Both the position numbers and the translations under genes were made by a program. A DNA stretch of 64,000 nucleotides, taken from Ephydatia muelleri. Taxonomy: Eukaryota > Porifera > Demospongiae > Spongillida > Spongillidae. Positions 1 to 10,620 of this stretch are shown piece by piece. The number at the start of each line of letters is the position of its first letter. Within the stretch, counting starts at the first letter, position 1. Location of the stretch: assembly GCA_013339895.1 (NCBI GenBank), contig JABACO010000001.1, positions 27,920,523 through 27,984,522 on the forward strand, read 5' to 3'. The notes under the pieces are model-generated. The model was not told the DNA's origin, did no database searches, and was given only the letters and a program-made list of their open reading frames with translations.

Positions 1-1
1 T

Positions 2-1920
2 GTGATACGGCAGGACTTTGCCAAACGAATCGTCGATCACTTGAAAGGAAAACAAGATCCAGATGCCTCATTTCGACATTTCGTCAAAAAGGGTGGCTTT
101 GCTCTACTGGATATGCCATCGGCAGGCGTTCGTGATGTACTAGTTGTCTCTTTGAAGGAAGAAAAGCAGGTAAGATTTCATTCAACGTATACGGCGTCGC
201 ATGAAGTCATATATTTACACCTCGCTGTACAGAATTTAAATGATCGCACTATGATGAAAGCTTCTCGCAGAGTTGCAACAGTTGAAGAGTTTTATAGCAT
301 ATTGGAGCAGGTTCACTCCAAAGACTGTCTACATGCGGGCTCAAAAAAGACATTTGCCAAGGCTTGCGCGTTTTAAATCTTCTTATGCTTACATGCATGG
401 AGGTGATTCTAATTGTCTTTGTACTCGCATGTTCCTAGAAGTGTGGTAGAGCATTTCATTAAGCTCTGTGAAACTTGCAGTCTTCGTGTGCCTCAAAAAA
501 CCAAACCTCTACTGAGGCTTATAGTGGCAAATGAATTCTTTTCACGTGTACAGGTCAGTATATTTTTTTGCCCAAAAAATTTTATTATCCACTTTACAGA
601 TTGATCTGATTGACATGAGGCACTTGCCTCATGATGGCAATAAATGGATCTTGCATATTGTTGATCATTGGTCAAATTTCAATTTAGCATATCCACTACC
701 CCAGAGGACTGCCAAAGAAGTGACAAATGCTCTTGAGAAGTGGGTTTTCCCTATATTTGGTCTCCCTACTATCCTGCATAGTGACAATGTGAATCATTTG
801 ATTGAGGACGTTCTAGCCACTTGGCCAGGAGCTGTACAGCTAGTGAGTGGTCGGCCGCGACATCCTCAATCGCAAGGCCTGGTGGAACAAGCTCACAATA
901 CACTGGAACGAATAATGAGTTCCAGAATTGCAGAGTCAGCATATAATTCTCCTCCCTGGACTCACTGGCTGTCTGTAAGTTCTGCCTTGCAAATGTATAT
1001 AAGAATGTTGATGCATTATATAGTGTGTATAGTTATAATTATGATTATGTAGATACAATCAATGCTCAAGTGCATCGCCCAACAAAGCACACTCCATTTG
1101 AACTTGTGTTTGGGCAACCACCAAGATCAGTTGTGGTACCAGATGCAAGACTTAAGGGACTCATCAATGAAGAGGATCTTGAATTAACTGGTGAGATGGA
1201 GAGTGCCCAGGACACATCTGATGTGGATCGTACTACTGTTGAACTGACTCTCCAACACAATTCTGCAACTACTATCCAGCACAGCTCCCTTGATAGCATC
1301 CATGACAGTTCCCCTACAGTTCGTGTCCAACACAGCTCCCCATCCATCCATAATAGCACCCATGCATGACAGTGCCCCAACTGTCCTTGATAATATCCAT
1401 CACAGTCCCCCATCTGTCAAGGAAAGCATGTTTGACAGTTCACCAACTTTGAGTGATGTCATCCAACACAGTTCCTGTTCCCATACTATCTTTAACAATT
1501 CTCAGGATGTGACCAGCAATGATAGTAACACTAATTCAAAACTAGGTGATGGTGTGAGTAGATGTTGCAACTCTGAGTCTGAAACAGAAGAGAAGGATAA
1601 AACACTTCCACATTTTGAACTCTGAAGCAAAAAATGAAGATCAATATGTAGGCAGAGAAAAACAACTCGCAACAATTGAGAAGCACAGACTCGTACGAGA
1701 GAAAGCAGACATGAACTATATGAAAACTGCATTAAAGATGCAAGAAAAGTTTTCAAAGATGCATAAAGTTCGTGAGTTTAGAGTTGGAGAGCATGTCAGT
1801 GTTCGGATACCGCGCATTGATCGGAGTTGCAAAGACCTATTGCGACTACCATGTATCGTTGTCGAGGTAATTGGTAAAGCACAATCATTACATCGTCTCC
1901 GTTGTAATATTGAACATTAA
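2..1920 (+). pseudogene. KRBA2/Ginger-like integrase, multi-exon
   Basis: The deduced protein has an N-terminal zinc-binding region (HSKDCLHAG followed by CETC, 300-480), then the integrase catalytic core (IDLIDMR near 600, LHSDN near 777, GLVEQAHNTLE near 880) giving the D, D and E expected of a DDE integrase, then THWL and KHTPFELVFGQPPRS (1,080-1,120) and a C-terminal VRIPRIDRS stretch near 1,810. Introns are small with GT-AG borders: 170-232 (63 bp) and 554-599 (46 bp), with another near 973-1,040. The serine/histidine-rich stretch at 1,200-1,600 contains imperfect HSSP-type repeats. The gene starts before the window. The family resemblance to KRBA2/Ginger integrases is strong by motif; whether any copy is functional is doubtful. 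Confidence 0.6.
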
Positions 1921-2496
1921 TGTTTAATCTCCAGGGAAAATTCCTTATTTAAGGATGTCATTATCCTTAAATAAGGATCATATTTTACATTGCATATTTT
2001 TGCTAACCAAGTAAGTTAGATAAAATAAATGCTATTGGTCAATTGTATACTGATTAGCCTCCATACCAAACTTTAAATGATGTCAATATTATCAATGTCC
2101 ATGTGTTAAAACAGGGAGGAAGTGGCACATCCTTATTTAAGGTTTGACACCATCCTTAAATAAGGATCACAACAGTAGAGATTATTGACCATAAAAACCC
2201 CAATAGTTTTTAAACTCTTGATTTTCTCTGATAGCCAGTTGACCCAGCTATATTCACAACCTGATTCGTCAAAAAAATAACTAGTGGTTAATAAATTATG
2301 CTTATTTACACGATAACACTTCAAAAGTAACATCAAGCATTTGTATCATGACGTGTACTGATGTAGATGCTCAAACGCCAGCATGGACTTACTCTAGCCT
2401 AACTGAAACCACGTGCACTGTATGTGGACGTTCTGCCGCCGCTCCATCAAACAGTGTGCTTTCGAGCCCTATCATTGAGTACAGCACCATGTAGAA

Positions 2497-2537
<41 letters not shown>

Positions 2538-3204
2538 GGGGGGGTACGGGACATCTAGGAAGCGTTGCTAATTGGCATACGATATGTGTTCGAGCTTAGT
2601 GGAGCTTAGCCCCAATTAATTAGACTCGAGGGGACCCGCCATGGCCTAAGCCTACTGTTGCTGTCGCTGTCACTGTCATTTGACGAATCATGCAGTGCTG
2701 CCGCTTTAGCCACCTAGGCCTATACATGTATGTCATCCATCCGTACTGAGGAACTGCATCCGTCGCTTTCTGTGGCTCCCTCTCGCTATCTAAGCAGGGT
2801 TGCTTAGCTTGACGCTTTCCAGTGTATGCAATCGCTTCGAACTTTAGTACTACTAGCCGGTACGTGAACGTAGATTGTGGATATTGTTCCACAGATCCAT
2901 CTGACAGTGTACATTCTACTCCTAGAGCTACCAGAAACATGTCCTTCCTTGCTTTACGTCGCTTTGAGCACTACTATATCGCCAGCGGCAAATGGCGGTT
3001 TCGCCGTATTTACACTGTAATACCGGTTTTTGAACAAGACAAACCTGTTTTAATCGCGGCAGTATCGCTGATCTGCATGATCTTGAATCTAGTGCATCAC
3101 TAATATAAAACAAAGCACCAAGTGTACATCATTCTTTTAGAAAGTGGCCATCATCCTTATTTAAGGATGGCCATCCTTAAATAAGGATTGCGGGAGATTA
3201 AACA
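1921..3204. mobile_element. TTAA-flanked (piggyBac-like) non-autonomous element
   Basis: TTAA occurs at 1,917-1,920 and again at 3,205-3,208. The inserted 1,284 bp begins TGTTTAATCTCC and ends with its exact complement GGAGATTAAACA (12-bp perfect terminal repeats). When the insert and one TTAA are removed the flanks read through as protease sequence (ILNINNNHWITIST), so the borders are exact. Near both ends, and again near 2,130-2,170, is the motif TCCTTATTTAAGGAT with its partner ATCCTTAAATAAGGAT. A TTAA duplication and short TIRs are the signature of the piggyBac superfamily. There is no transposase inside. A 40-odd base G run lies at about 2,497-2,536. Confidence 0.75.
2497..2545. repeat. 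poly-G run
   Basis: An almost pure G tract of about 40 bases within the TTAA-flanked element, interrupted once by A near its right end. Long G tracts can form quadruplexes and are also prone to assembly length errors. Confidence 0.85.
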
Positions 3205-3745
3205 TTAACAACAATCATTGGATAACAATATCTACCATTGGTGTACCACCATCTGCTGTCAAAGTGTATGATAGCAACCATGGGCAACTGCCTCATCATG
3301 AGCAAAAGTTAGTGGCAGATATTTTGCAGTCTTGTCAACCTGATATTGTAATCCATTACATCGATGTCCAAAAACAAGCTAATACAAGCGATTGCGGCTA
3401 GTTCTCAATAGCATTTGCAACTGCAATAACTTTTGGTCAAGATCCTGCCATGATATATTTTGATCAGGAAAAAATGAGGTAGCACGTTTTCAACTGCTTT
3501 GAAATTGGACACATGTCATTGTTCCCAACCCATGGTCACCGAAACCCACAGTAACACACCACAGAAACCATTTCTATTTATTGTATTTGCCATCTCATCG
3601 CTGAAGGCACCATGATACAATGTTTCTCCTGTAAAGAATGGTTTCATAAATCCTGTGTGTCTGTTCCCTCAAAATTCATTCATAACAAAAAACTTGTCTG
3701 GAACTGTCAGTCGTGTGATAGCATTCTTAGTGTTGTATTTGTTTC
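3205..3745 (+). pseudogene. Ulp1-type protease and PHD-like finger
   Basis: Reading continues from the bases left of the TTAA insert: NNNHWITISTIG carries the catalytic histidine context (HW) of C48/Ulp1 SUMO-protease-like domains. VKVYDSNHGQLP follows with the usual aspartate, and TSDCG near 3,395 carries the glutamine-less cysteine box typical of these transposon-borne proteases (DCGxFxIAFATA). From about 3,580 the sequence IYCICHLIAEGTMIQC, then CKEWFHKSC and WNCQSC, gives the C-C-C-C-H-C-C-C spacing of a PHD-like finger. Ginger-type and other transposons carry such domains. There are a few in-frame interruptions. The function in transposition is not established. Confidence 0.55.
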
Positions 3746-3750
3746 AGTGA

Positions 3751-4300
3751 TGCATTGACACTCATGAATGTAACTCATGGGTTAGTCCCGTTGAACAGTC
3801 CGGTAAGTGCCGTTAGACAACTGGATAACCCGTTGCTCAACGGGACAAATTGATCATCGGTGCGGAACATATACGTAAGTAACACATCCAAACGGTCAAC
3901 CAATTAAAAGATCGACGTTGCAAGGGGGGACAAGCTATCCTAAAGGCGGACAACGTATACTAGGATAGGGTGTCCGTAGGGGGACAGCCCATCCGGGGGG
4001 ACAAGCTATCCTGTTACACCGGCATGGGTAAACTAAAAGGTCTATCACTAGCCGAGATGTCGATGTAGAATTTGCATGAATATTATTAGGGCTGGGAGAG
4101 TTCGTGATCCACACAATACAGCCACATGTACATGTACATGGAAATGTACATGCATGCATAACGCCGTAATATGAACTCACCGACCGCGGCTGTGGTCTTG
4201 TAGAATCCGGAACAGGGCCCCCCGGCAGCATTAAACATATGAGTGATACGTAATCTATACAGCTGACTATTTATTTTTTAACTCGCTCACCTTGCGCACT
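3751..4300. other. non-coding; short hairpin and GGGGGACA repeats
   Basis: No gene is recognised. GTCCCGTTGA near 3,786 is repeated in inverse as TCAACGGGAC near 3,837, making a loose hairpin. Between 3,925 and 4,015 the words GGGGGACAAGCTATCC and GGACAACGTATAC recur two or three times. GTACATGTAC-type palindromes occur near 4,125. Confidence 0.4.
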
Positions 4301-4308
4301 GGTATTAC

Positions 4309-4550
4309 TTGCAAAATACTCCTGTCGGGTATATCTCTGCCCTGGAGATCAACAAAGACATTCCGCTAGCCCCATTGCTTTTCTACCTGTATCAGTACAC
4401 TAAAATGCTCAACTTCGCCGCCAAGAACGTCGCAGAATGCTGTCTTAATCACTTTGTCAATGGGCAGTCCCTCCTCCGCATGCACTTGAAAATTTTACGA
4501 TTCTCCTATTGTCTCCCAAAACACACTAGAACACTTTTCTCTTGCGCCAT
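4309..4550 (-). pseudogene. degraded first exon of an unknown protein
   Basis: On the minus strand a methionine-start segment (MAQEKSVLVCFGRQ) is followed in a shifted frame by DKVIKTAFCDVLGG, HFSVLIQVEKQWG and FVDLQGRDIPDRSILQ, ending at a plausible phase-0 donor (GTAATACC at 4,308-4,301). The pattern, an N-terminal module of about 80 residues ending in a DIPDRSxL-like motif, recalls N-terminal modules of multi-copy sponge proteins, but I cannot name it. It carries two stops and at least one frame shift, so it is probably a relic. The open frame on the opposite strand is a shadow of this. Confidence 0.35.
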
Positions 4551-5870
4551 ATTTCAATACAAAGTACATGTACAATAGTACGGTGGCCCGGTAGGTCGCG
4601 GTTGTCATTACATACAAATTGCGGTTTTGCGGTCATGCATTGTCCCAATTTGCTGCAACCCACAATTGGAATTGCAGCAGCCCGGAAATCCTGTCGCTCA
4701 GATTGGCAGCCGCCCTGATTTGCTGTCGTTTAGATTTGCAGCCGAACGTACTATGGGATGGCGTTGAGAGGTTACGTCATTCGTGTTATCTCTATCTTTA
4801 GCTCTCACGTGTGACACGCATGGCACGGCGATACGACCCCGAGGTGGATCGTAAGTTTAGCAAGCCGGGTTGGTCCTTCTCTCGCCCGCCCGGGCCTTTG
4901 CATGACTCTATTTCACTCGCGCGTGTGCGGTACGTATTTAGGATGGATGCTGCGGTACTCATATCCAGAAATGAGCGGTCAATAATTTACTCGCGGTTTG
5001 CGAATCACCGGATATTCCCGTATACCTTCCCATACCAATGTATGGGTTAGTTGTATACCAAGGACGCCAGATTTTTCCCAGGATTTGAAATTTGAAAATG
5101 TTAGTACACTACATTTGTTATGATTTTTAGTGGTGTCGCCGTATTTTTCCTATTTAAGCTGGGGCTTCCCTAGGATTGTCATAACATTGTCCCCAAATGT
5201 ACAGGTAGTCAATGAGAAGGGTTTCTCATTACAATATTCCACGGTCATTTGTGTCAATACCTTTACGATTTACGATTTTGATATTTGAAAATAATATAGC
5301 TAGTACATCGAAGAACTATAAAATGTACTAAAAACTAGGCCTTCCTATAGAAAAATCGGCTTCCATACCCGGGAGAAGCATTTCATGTTGAATCTGGACG
5401 TTCCTCCATCTCGTGCCCTCAAAATTGACTCACGTGTGGATAGTACCATACAGATAATGCGTAGTTGAAGTGTGGCACTCCTTCAGTTTTTTGATGGCAT
5501 GAAATCGGTGCCAGACCTCTCATCGCGCTGCCCAAAAAGGTTTTCTACCAGTTGAGTTACTATGCGATCTTACCCGATGCGATCGGGATCGTTTGTATAA
5601 ATCGCGCATACAGTACCATCCAGACGTAGCTTCTTGACACACGCGTGCGCGCGTCACGAGTGATACCCGTGCGTGACTCGAGCATACTTGTGTTTCACAC
5701 GCATCAGGTTAGTCGTGGCGCGAAGCGACATTTTCGAGACACGAACTCGCGTGATGGCACCCACTCCCTCAGTTGTAAAATACTATGGACAACATTTCTA
5801 CAATTCAGGAGCCCTTTGCTTGAATGCAAAACTAAGTTGTTTGTGAAGCCAGAACAGAGTAAGACTATGA
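4551..5870. other. no gene recognised
   Basis: Low-complexity-free sequence with no conserved protein signal on either strand. Short recurring GATTTGCAGCCG/GATTTGCTGTCG words appear at 4,690-4,745. Confidence 0.4.
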
Positions 5871-5886
5871 GCTGTGTGTGTTGTTA

Positions 5887-5937
5887 GTGTGTGTGTGTGT
5901 GTGTGTTTGTACTGTGTGTGCGTGTGCGTGTGCGTGC

Positions 5938-6024
<87 letters not shown>
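5887..6024. repeat. (TG)n microsatellite
   Basis: About 140 bp of TG/GTGC repeat, pure from about 5,947 onward. The cysteine/valine frames across it are artefacts. Confidence 0.95.
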
Positions 6025-6066
6025 GCTTACAAGTGTGTACTAGTATAGACCTAGCTTGACCCTTAC

Positions 6067-6125
6067 AATTGTGTGCTATGTAAACTGTGATTAGCCTAAT
6101 CTGATGTTAGACTGCCTAGCGCCTG
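6067..6125 (+). repeat. direct repeat, partner at 6,508-6,563
   Basis: GTGCTATGTAAACTGTGATT and the following bases through CTGATGTTAGACTGCCT recur near 6,508-6,563 with a few changes, so this stretch was duplicated around the minisatellite. Confidence 0.7.
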
Positions 6126-6159
6126 GGGTACAAGTACATGTAGCAGTTTTTCTCTGAGA

Positions 6160-6345
6160 ACAGTAGGTCCAGGGTAGGCCTATGTAGGTACGTAGGTCCA
6201 GGGTAGGCCTATGTAGGTACATGTAGGTCCAGGGTAGGCCTATGTAGGTACATGTACATGTAGGTCCAGGATAGGCCTACATAGGTCCAGGGTACTAGTA
6301 TAGGCCTATGTACAGTTAGGTACATTGTAGGTCCAGGGTGGTACA
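6160..6345. repeat. minisatellite, about 30-bp unit
   Basis: Six or so copies of a unit built from GTAGGTCCAGGGTAGGCC and TATGTAGGTACATG, with unit lengths of 29-37 bp because of internal ACATGT expansions. Confidence 0.85.
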
Positions 6346-6639
6346 GGTGGTGATGAACACGTAGGCAAAGATGAGGAGAGTGAAGATGAGGATAACTATT
6401 CAGATGGAATTGAAGTTGACTAAAACCTACAAACACCTGGACCCTTGCACAAGTTAAGTACATGCATGTACTGAATTACAATTGTTGAAGATAATTTCAT
6501 TATGTGGTAGGTCCATTGTATGCTATGTAAACTGTGGTTAGCTAATCTGATGTTAGGCTGCCTGGTAACTTCCAGTTCTAAGAGAACTAACTGTGTACCT
6601 ATGTCTTAAAAGCACACACTTTTATGTGTAGCACCTATA

Positions 6640-6850
6640 TACAAACCACACATTGTGTGCAGCGATGGTGATGGCATGCATGGGAGCATTAGTCCTGATG
6701 CCATAAACTTCACAATCAAGTACATGATGGGAGGGGGGTGAGTGGCCTGATGCAAAGCCTTTGGCCTAGTGGTAGAGGCATTTTAGTCTGTTGCATGATG
6801 TCCTGGTACTTTGTTGTTCTAGGGTTCAATAAGAGAGCTCTGTTTTAGAA
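6640..6850 (+). repeat. SINE-like copy with tRNA-type promoter boxes
   Basis: TTGGCCTAGTGGTAGAGGC at about 6,761 fits the A box of a RNA polymerase III internal promoter, and GGGTTCAATAAGAG at about 6,822 is a degenerate B box about 50 bp later. The preceding 120 bp (from ACAAACCACACA through GGGAGGGGGGTG) recur at 7,480-7,600 together with the A box. A tRNA-derived SINE is the simplest reading; the B box is weak. Confidence 0.35.
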
Positions 6851-6904
6851 GTCTGTTTGGGACTGTTTCTATGGAGATGACAATCCTGTATCTATTTTTT
6901 TGTA

Positions 6905-7430
6905 CTGGTGAAGAACAGCAGGGTCCAGGAACCCAATGTTGAGACTGACCATCTGGAGTCATCCACCTCAGGCTCAGTGAATTTACTCAATCAGAGTTTT
7001 GACACTAGGTTCCAACCTACCAGGCAAGATGTCTGCTGGTCCGGAGGGCATGCACTTCTTCATCAAGTGGTCCAAAACCAACCAGATGGGCAGGTGTGTT
7101 CAGCGTACCAAAGGCAGGCACATGTGTCCAGTTCCAGCAATGGAGGCCTACAGAGAATGTTGTCACTGTTCCACTCACTCCTCACCCCTCTTCCACTTCA
7201 AAGATGGGAGAACACTCACATCTAAGAGCTTCCGCTCCACCTTTCTACCCCTGGTATGGTGGAGCTATGTGGCTACAATCCAGCCAAATATAACACCCAC
7301 ATTGGTGCAGCCATGTACAGTAGCTGCCAGAACAGGCCTTCCCACTGACACCATTTGGAACCTCGGAAGAGGTGAAGCAAAGCATACCAGACATACGTAT
7401 TGGTGCAGCCACAGTACATATAAACTCTAA
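6905..7430 (+). pseudogene. tyrosine-recombinase remnant (DIRS- or Crypton-type)
   Basis: The plus strand encodes HFFIKWSKTNQMGR, a CPVPAMEAY segment, PLFHFKDGRTLTSKSFRS, a GYNPAKYNTH stretch and TGLPTDTI with LGR and YQTY-like residues near the end. Order and spacing match the catalytic half of tyrosine recombinases carried by DIRS-like retroelements and Cryptons. It is an old, broken fossil copy with several breaks and without a recognisable partner domain or ends. It lies between the two SINE-like copies. Confidence 0.5.
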
Positions 7431-7479
7431 TTGCTAACTAGCAATAGCACAAATTGTGCATGTTTTAACTGCACATTAC

Positions 7480-7600
7480 ATGTATCTATGTTCACACAAA
7501 CCACACACTGTGTGGGTTGGGCCTGATGCCATAACATGGGAGGGGGGTGGAGTGTGCTCCCTAATGCAGGGCTTTGGCCTAGTGGTAGACTGAGCAGCGC
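7480..7600 (+). repeat. second SINE-like copy
   Basis: Matches 6,640-6,780: CACAAACCACACACTGTGTG, GCCTGATGCCATAAC, GGGAGGGGGGTG and the A-box-like TTTGGCCTAGTGGTAGA, then diverges before any B box. Confidence 0.4.
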
Positions 7601-9470
7601 CCCGATGTGTAGACAAAGCTTTCCTTAATGTAAGTATATATTGTGATAGCGCTCTTCCATTGGCGAAGTCCCAGAAGTGCTTCGCAGTTAAGCGCTTTAC
7701 GTGTATTGATCGACGCACACATGCAGACAAATATTGAAAATGCGGCACATTCAGACTTGATGTTAATCGATCTAGGTAAGACTGAGAAGCCTACGTAGGT
7801 CGTAGCTGTACTGGAAAGTGCTAACGAATCATTTTTTTCCCCTGCGTGTAAGCGTATCAGTGCACGTGCCTAGCCTACGCGCTTCATTCATCGAGCTGCA
7901 TGCAGGCTAAACGAACACTGTTTACAATAAACTTCAAGTGAAAACAACCCACTATATAGGTCAAAAGTGTCCATGACGACGTCTTGTATACAATAAATAT
8001 AATAGCTTCACCATAATGCATTAGCAGTGAGCTAGGTGGTGGGTTGTCCCTCTAGCTGGCAGTCTAGACCTATGGGAATTGGGGGGAGGAGGCTAGGGAA
8101 AAGGTTTCCACTTAGCTACCTGGCTTGCTATTGGCTCAGATCATCGCCAGCAGCCTTGTTAACCTTCAGCTGAATTAACTTATTATGCACATTTATTCAT
8201 CATTAGACAATTATTGCCAATATTTATTTCATAATTTTGGCAGATGACGCAATGGCATACTTATATGAATAAATTATGCGCGGTAGAAATTAATTTTTTG
8301 TCTTGATTTTAGTTAAAGAATGGTTTATGGAATAATATTTCGAAGTACATATGTCATAATCAGACCGATTTATAGTACATTATAAACTTGTTTAAAATTC
8401 AATTTGAAATAAAAAGCAAGATGACCGCCTATGTATGGGCCATTTCTGGATATGTGGAGAAGAAGAACACCAGTGGCAATAATGTTATCCTATCTGCGTC
8501 TGTTACATGCACCGTGTTGCAGTCGGGTGAGTGAGTGAGGAGTGTGAAGTGAATTGTACGATTACAACTTCGTTCATTACGCGCACAGTGCCACTTGGCT
8601 CAAGAAAAGAATGGCTGAACTTGGCCTAACAAGGCGGCTGTGTACACCCTCTTATTGGGATGAAGGGTCTACTAATGTATGCAGCTTTGAATTTGGAACT
8701 CTTTCGTTGCTGGTGAATACATTGACTGCATGTATTCCTTCTTAACACTGTTTCATGTACAATTTGTATGCATAAAGCATTGTCAAATGTAATCCATTGA
8801 GTAAACATAAGTACATGTACTGCATATGTCTACACAAAACAAACTCAGGACATACAGTACTCCATATGTCAGAAGCAGAGGGTCTTTTGGTGGGTCAAAT
8901 TGAGTGCAATATTTGCTGATCTTCTTGTACCATCAGGTATATCTGTTGTGTTCCATCCACCACATCACCCCACACCCTTTCAACTCTTATCATCACACAG
9001 CCAAAAGAATATATGTTGATGGGTTGACCTTCTAAATTCAAAATATTTCAGGTGCCTTACAGGCTTACGTACCAGCTCCTGAAGACATTGGATGTCTATA
9101 TTGCCTACATCTGATGGTGGACCTTGGCAAGGCCCAAAACAATATACAAATGTGTATCCTCCTGGGTAACCTGCAATAGCCAAAAATTACTTCTTTCAGA
9201 AAGTACAAGCAAAGAATGAGTCATAACATTACTTGGTTACATGTAACCTCCATGCACAAACCCAGCAAACAGATTTAGATGTCCTTAATTTGTGCTGACA
9301 TACAATACTTAGAATGTGACACCAGCAAGGGGATGCAAACTACCCTTTACTGCACAAGTGAAAGCTGTTACATTGCTTTTGCCCTGTGATGCAAACTATA
9401 TAGCACAATCATACCCACTGACAAAATAACTCAACATACTCATCCCCCCTCCCCCCAAAGGCAAGGTACA
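7601..9470. other. no gene recognised; possible small exons near 8,421-8,640
   Basis: Mostly anonymous and AT-rich around 8,180-8,420. An ATG at about 8,421 opens MTAYVWAISGYVEKKN and reaches a clean donor (CGG/GTGAGTGAG, about 8,526). A segment near 8,592 reads TWLKKRMAELGLTRR, recalling the helical start of transposon integrase-like proteins, directly after an acceptor-like CGCACAG. The two are not in a consistent phase, so I do not call a gene. Confidence 0.25.
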
Positions 9471-9479
9471 AGCAAAACT

Positions 9480-10183
9480 GAATCACACGCACACACACAA
9501 GCTTCATAACACACACCACACACACAATATGTGTCATTCACACACATACACACACACACACACAAGGATTAGCCCCTCCTACATTTTGCACATGCCATAA
9601 TTAACCACAATACCACTTAGTTTTTTATCACCAAGGATGTGTGTATGTTTGTGCTTGTGCTTGTGTGTGTCCTTGTGCTTGTGTGTGTGTGTGCTTGTGT
9701 GTATGTGTATATCACCAAGATCTGTGTGCATATGGAAAGGAGGGGATATATGCCTTAGTTGTCTAGAAGTTATAGAAGACTCGTGTGTAAGTGTATGTGT
9801 GATTGTGATAAGCACACACACACAAGGATTAACCCCACCTTTCCATATGCACACAAATCTTGGTGATCGGTCTACCTTAGATCGGTCTACACACACACAC
9901 ACACACCATGGCCACACACAAGCACACACAACACACACTCACACACACACACAAGGATTAGCCCCTCCTACATTTGCACATACCATAATTAACCACAATA
10001 CCACTTAGTTTTTATCACCAAGGATGAGTGTGTGTGTGTGCTTGTGCTTGTGTGTGTGTGCTTATTTTAGTTGTCCAGAAGTCATAGACGTCTCATGTGT
10101 GTAAATGTATGTATGCTTGTGATAAGCATACACACACAAAATTAACCCCTCCTTTCCATATGCACACAGATCTTGGTGATTGG

Positions 10184-10224
<41 letters not shown>

Positions 10225-10620
10225 CGATTAGCCCCTCCTATATTTGCACATGCCATAATTAAGGGTCAGGTAACCACACCCCTTTTGAAGCTTGGGGAGT
10301 AATACCTGTGGGGTCCCACCCCATCCGTGTGATTAACCACAATACCACTTATCACCAAGGATGTGTTTATATGTGTGTGCTTGTGCTTGTGTGTGTGCTT
10401 GTGTGTGTGCTTGTGTATGTGCTTGTGCTTGTGTGTGTGCTTGTTCTTGTGTGTGTGCTTGTGTGTATGTGTGTATATCACCAAGATCTGTGTGCATATG
10501 AAAGGAGGGGTTAATTTGCTAATATGTTTTAGTTGTCCAGAAGTTATAGAAGTCTCATGTGTGTAAATGTATGTGTGTTTGTGATAAGCAACACACACAC
10601 AAATACACACACACTCTCTC
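9480..10620. repeat. complex satellite: three CA/TG-rich units with inverted parts
   Basis: Three tandem units start with GATTAGCCCCTCCTACATTT followed by GCACATGCCATAATTAACC and TCACCAAGGATG (near 9,568, 9,955 and 10,226). Between the starts are TGTGCT/TGTG tracts, an ATCACCAAGATCTGTGTGC word, a GTCTAGAAGTTATAGA block, CA tracts and then the inverse of the CCAAGATCTG word. Each of the first two units therefore holds an internal inverted repeat. Unit length varies from roughly 270 to 390 bp because of the CA/TG tracts. Confidence 0.75.
10263..10332. mobile_element. 70-bp TTAA-bounded insertion in the third satellite unit
   Basis: The first two units read CCATAATTAACCACAA. In the third the TTAA at 10,259-10,262 is followed by 70 extra bases and a second TTAA (10,333-10,336) before CCACAA. 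This is an exact insertion with a TTAA duplication. The 70 bp have no evident terminal inverted repeat, so it may be an internally deleted piggyBac-type element or a coincidence of repair. Confidence 0.45.

Larger units (their letters stand above)
1..3750 (+). mobile_element. Ginger/KRBA2-like DNA transposon remnant, interrupted
   Basis: One unit reads along the plus strand: integrase zinc region, integrase core, integrase C-terminal region, then a Ulp1-type cysteine protease and a PHD-like finger. Ginger-group cut-and-paste transposons use a retroelement-derived integrase and some carry extra protease or PHD domains, which fits this order. The left end lies outside the window and I see no clear terminal repeat to the right of 3,750. 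A separate TTAA-flanked insert occupies 1,921-3,204. Several interruptions make a functional product unlikely. A host gene of the KRBA2 type derived from the same integrase is the main alternative. Confidence 0.55.

Noticed and set aside
4309-4578. Plus-strand 89-codon frame
   Set aside because: Its complement shows the more convincing conserved exon text and a splice donor.
5874-6059. Cysteine/valine-rich open frames over TG/CA tracts (also at 9,579-10,610, 47,584-47,860 and 52,990-53,430)
   Set aside because: They are pure readings of dinucleotide repeats, open on both strands, with no flanking conserved sequence.
6762-6832. Functional tRNA gene
   Set aside because: Only A-box- and weak B-box-like words; no cloverleaf can be drawn with paired acceptor and anticodon stems.
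9480-10620. CRISPR-like array
   Set aside because: Units are hundreds of bases long, separated by microsatellite, with internal inverted repeats; the sequence is eukaryotic and no cas gene is present.
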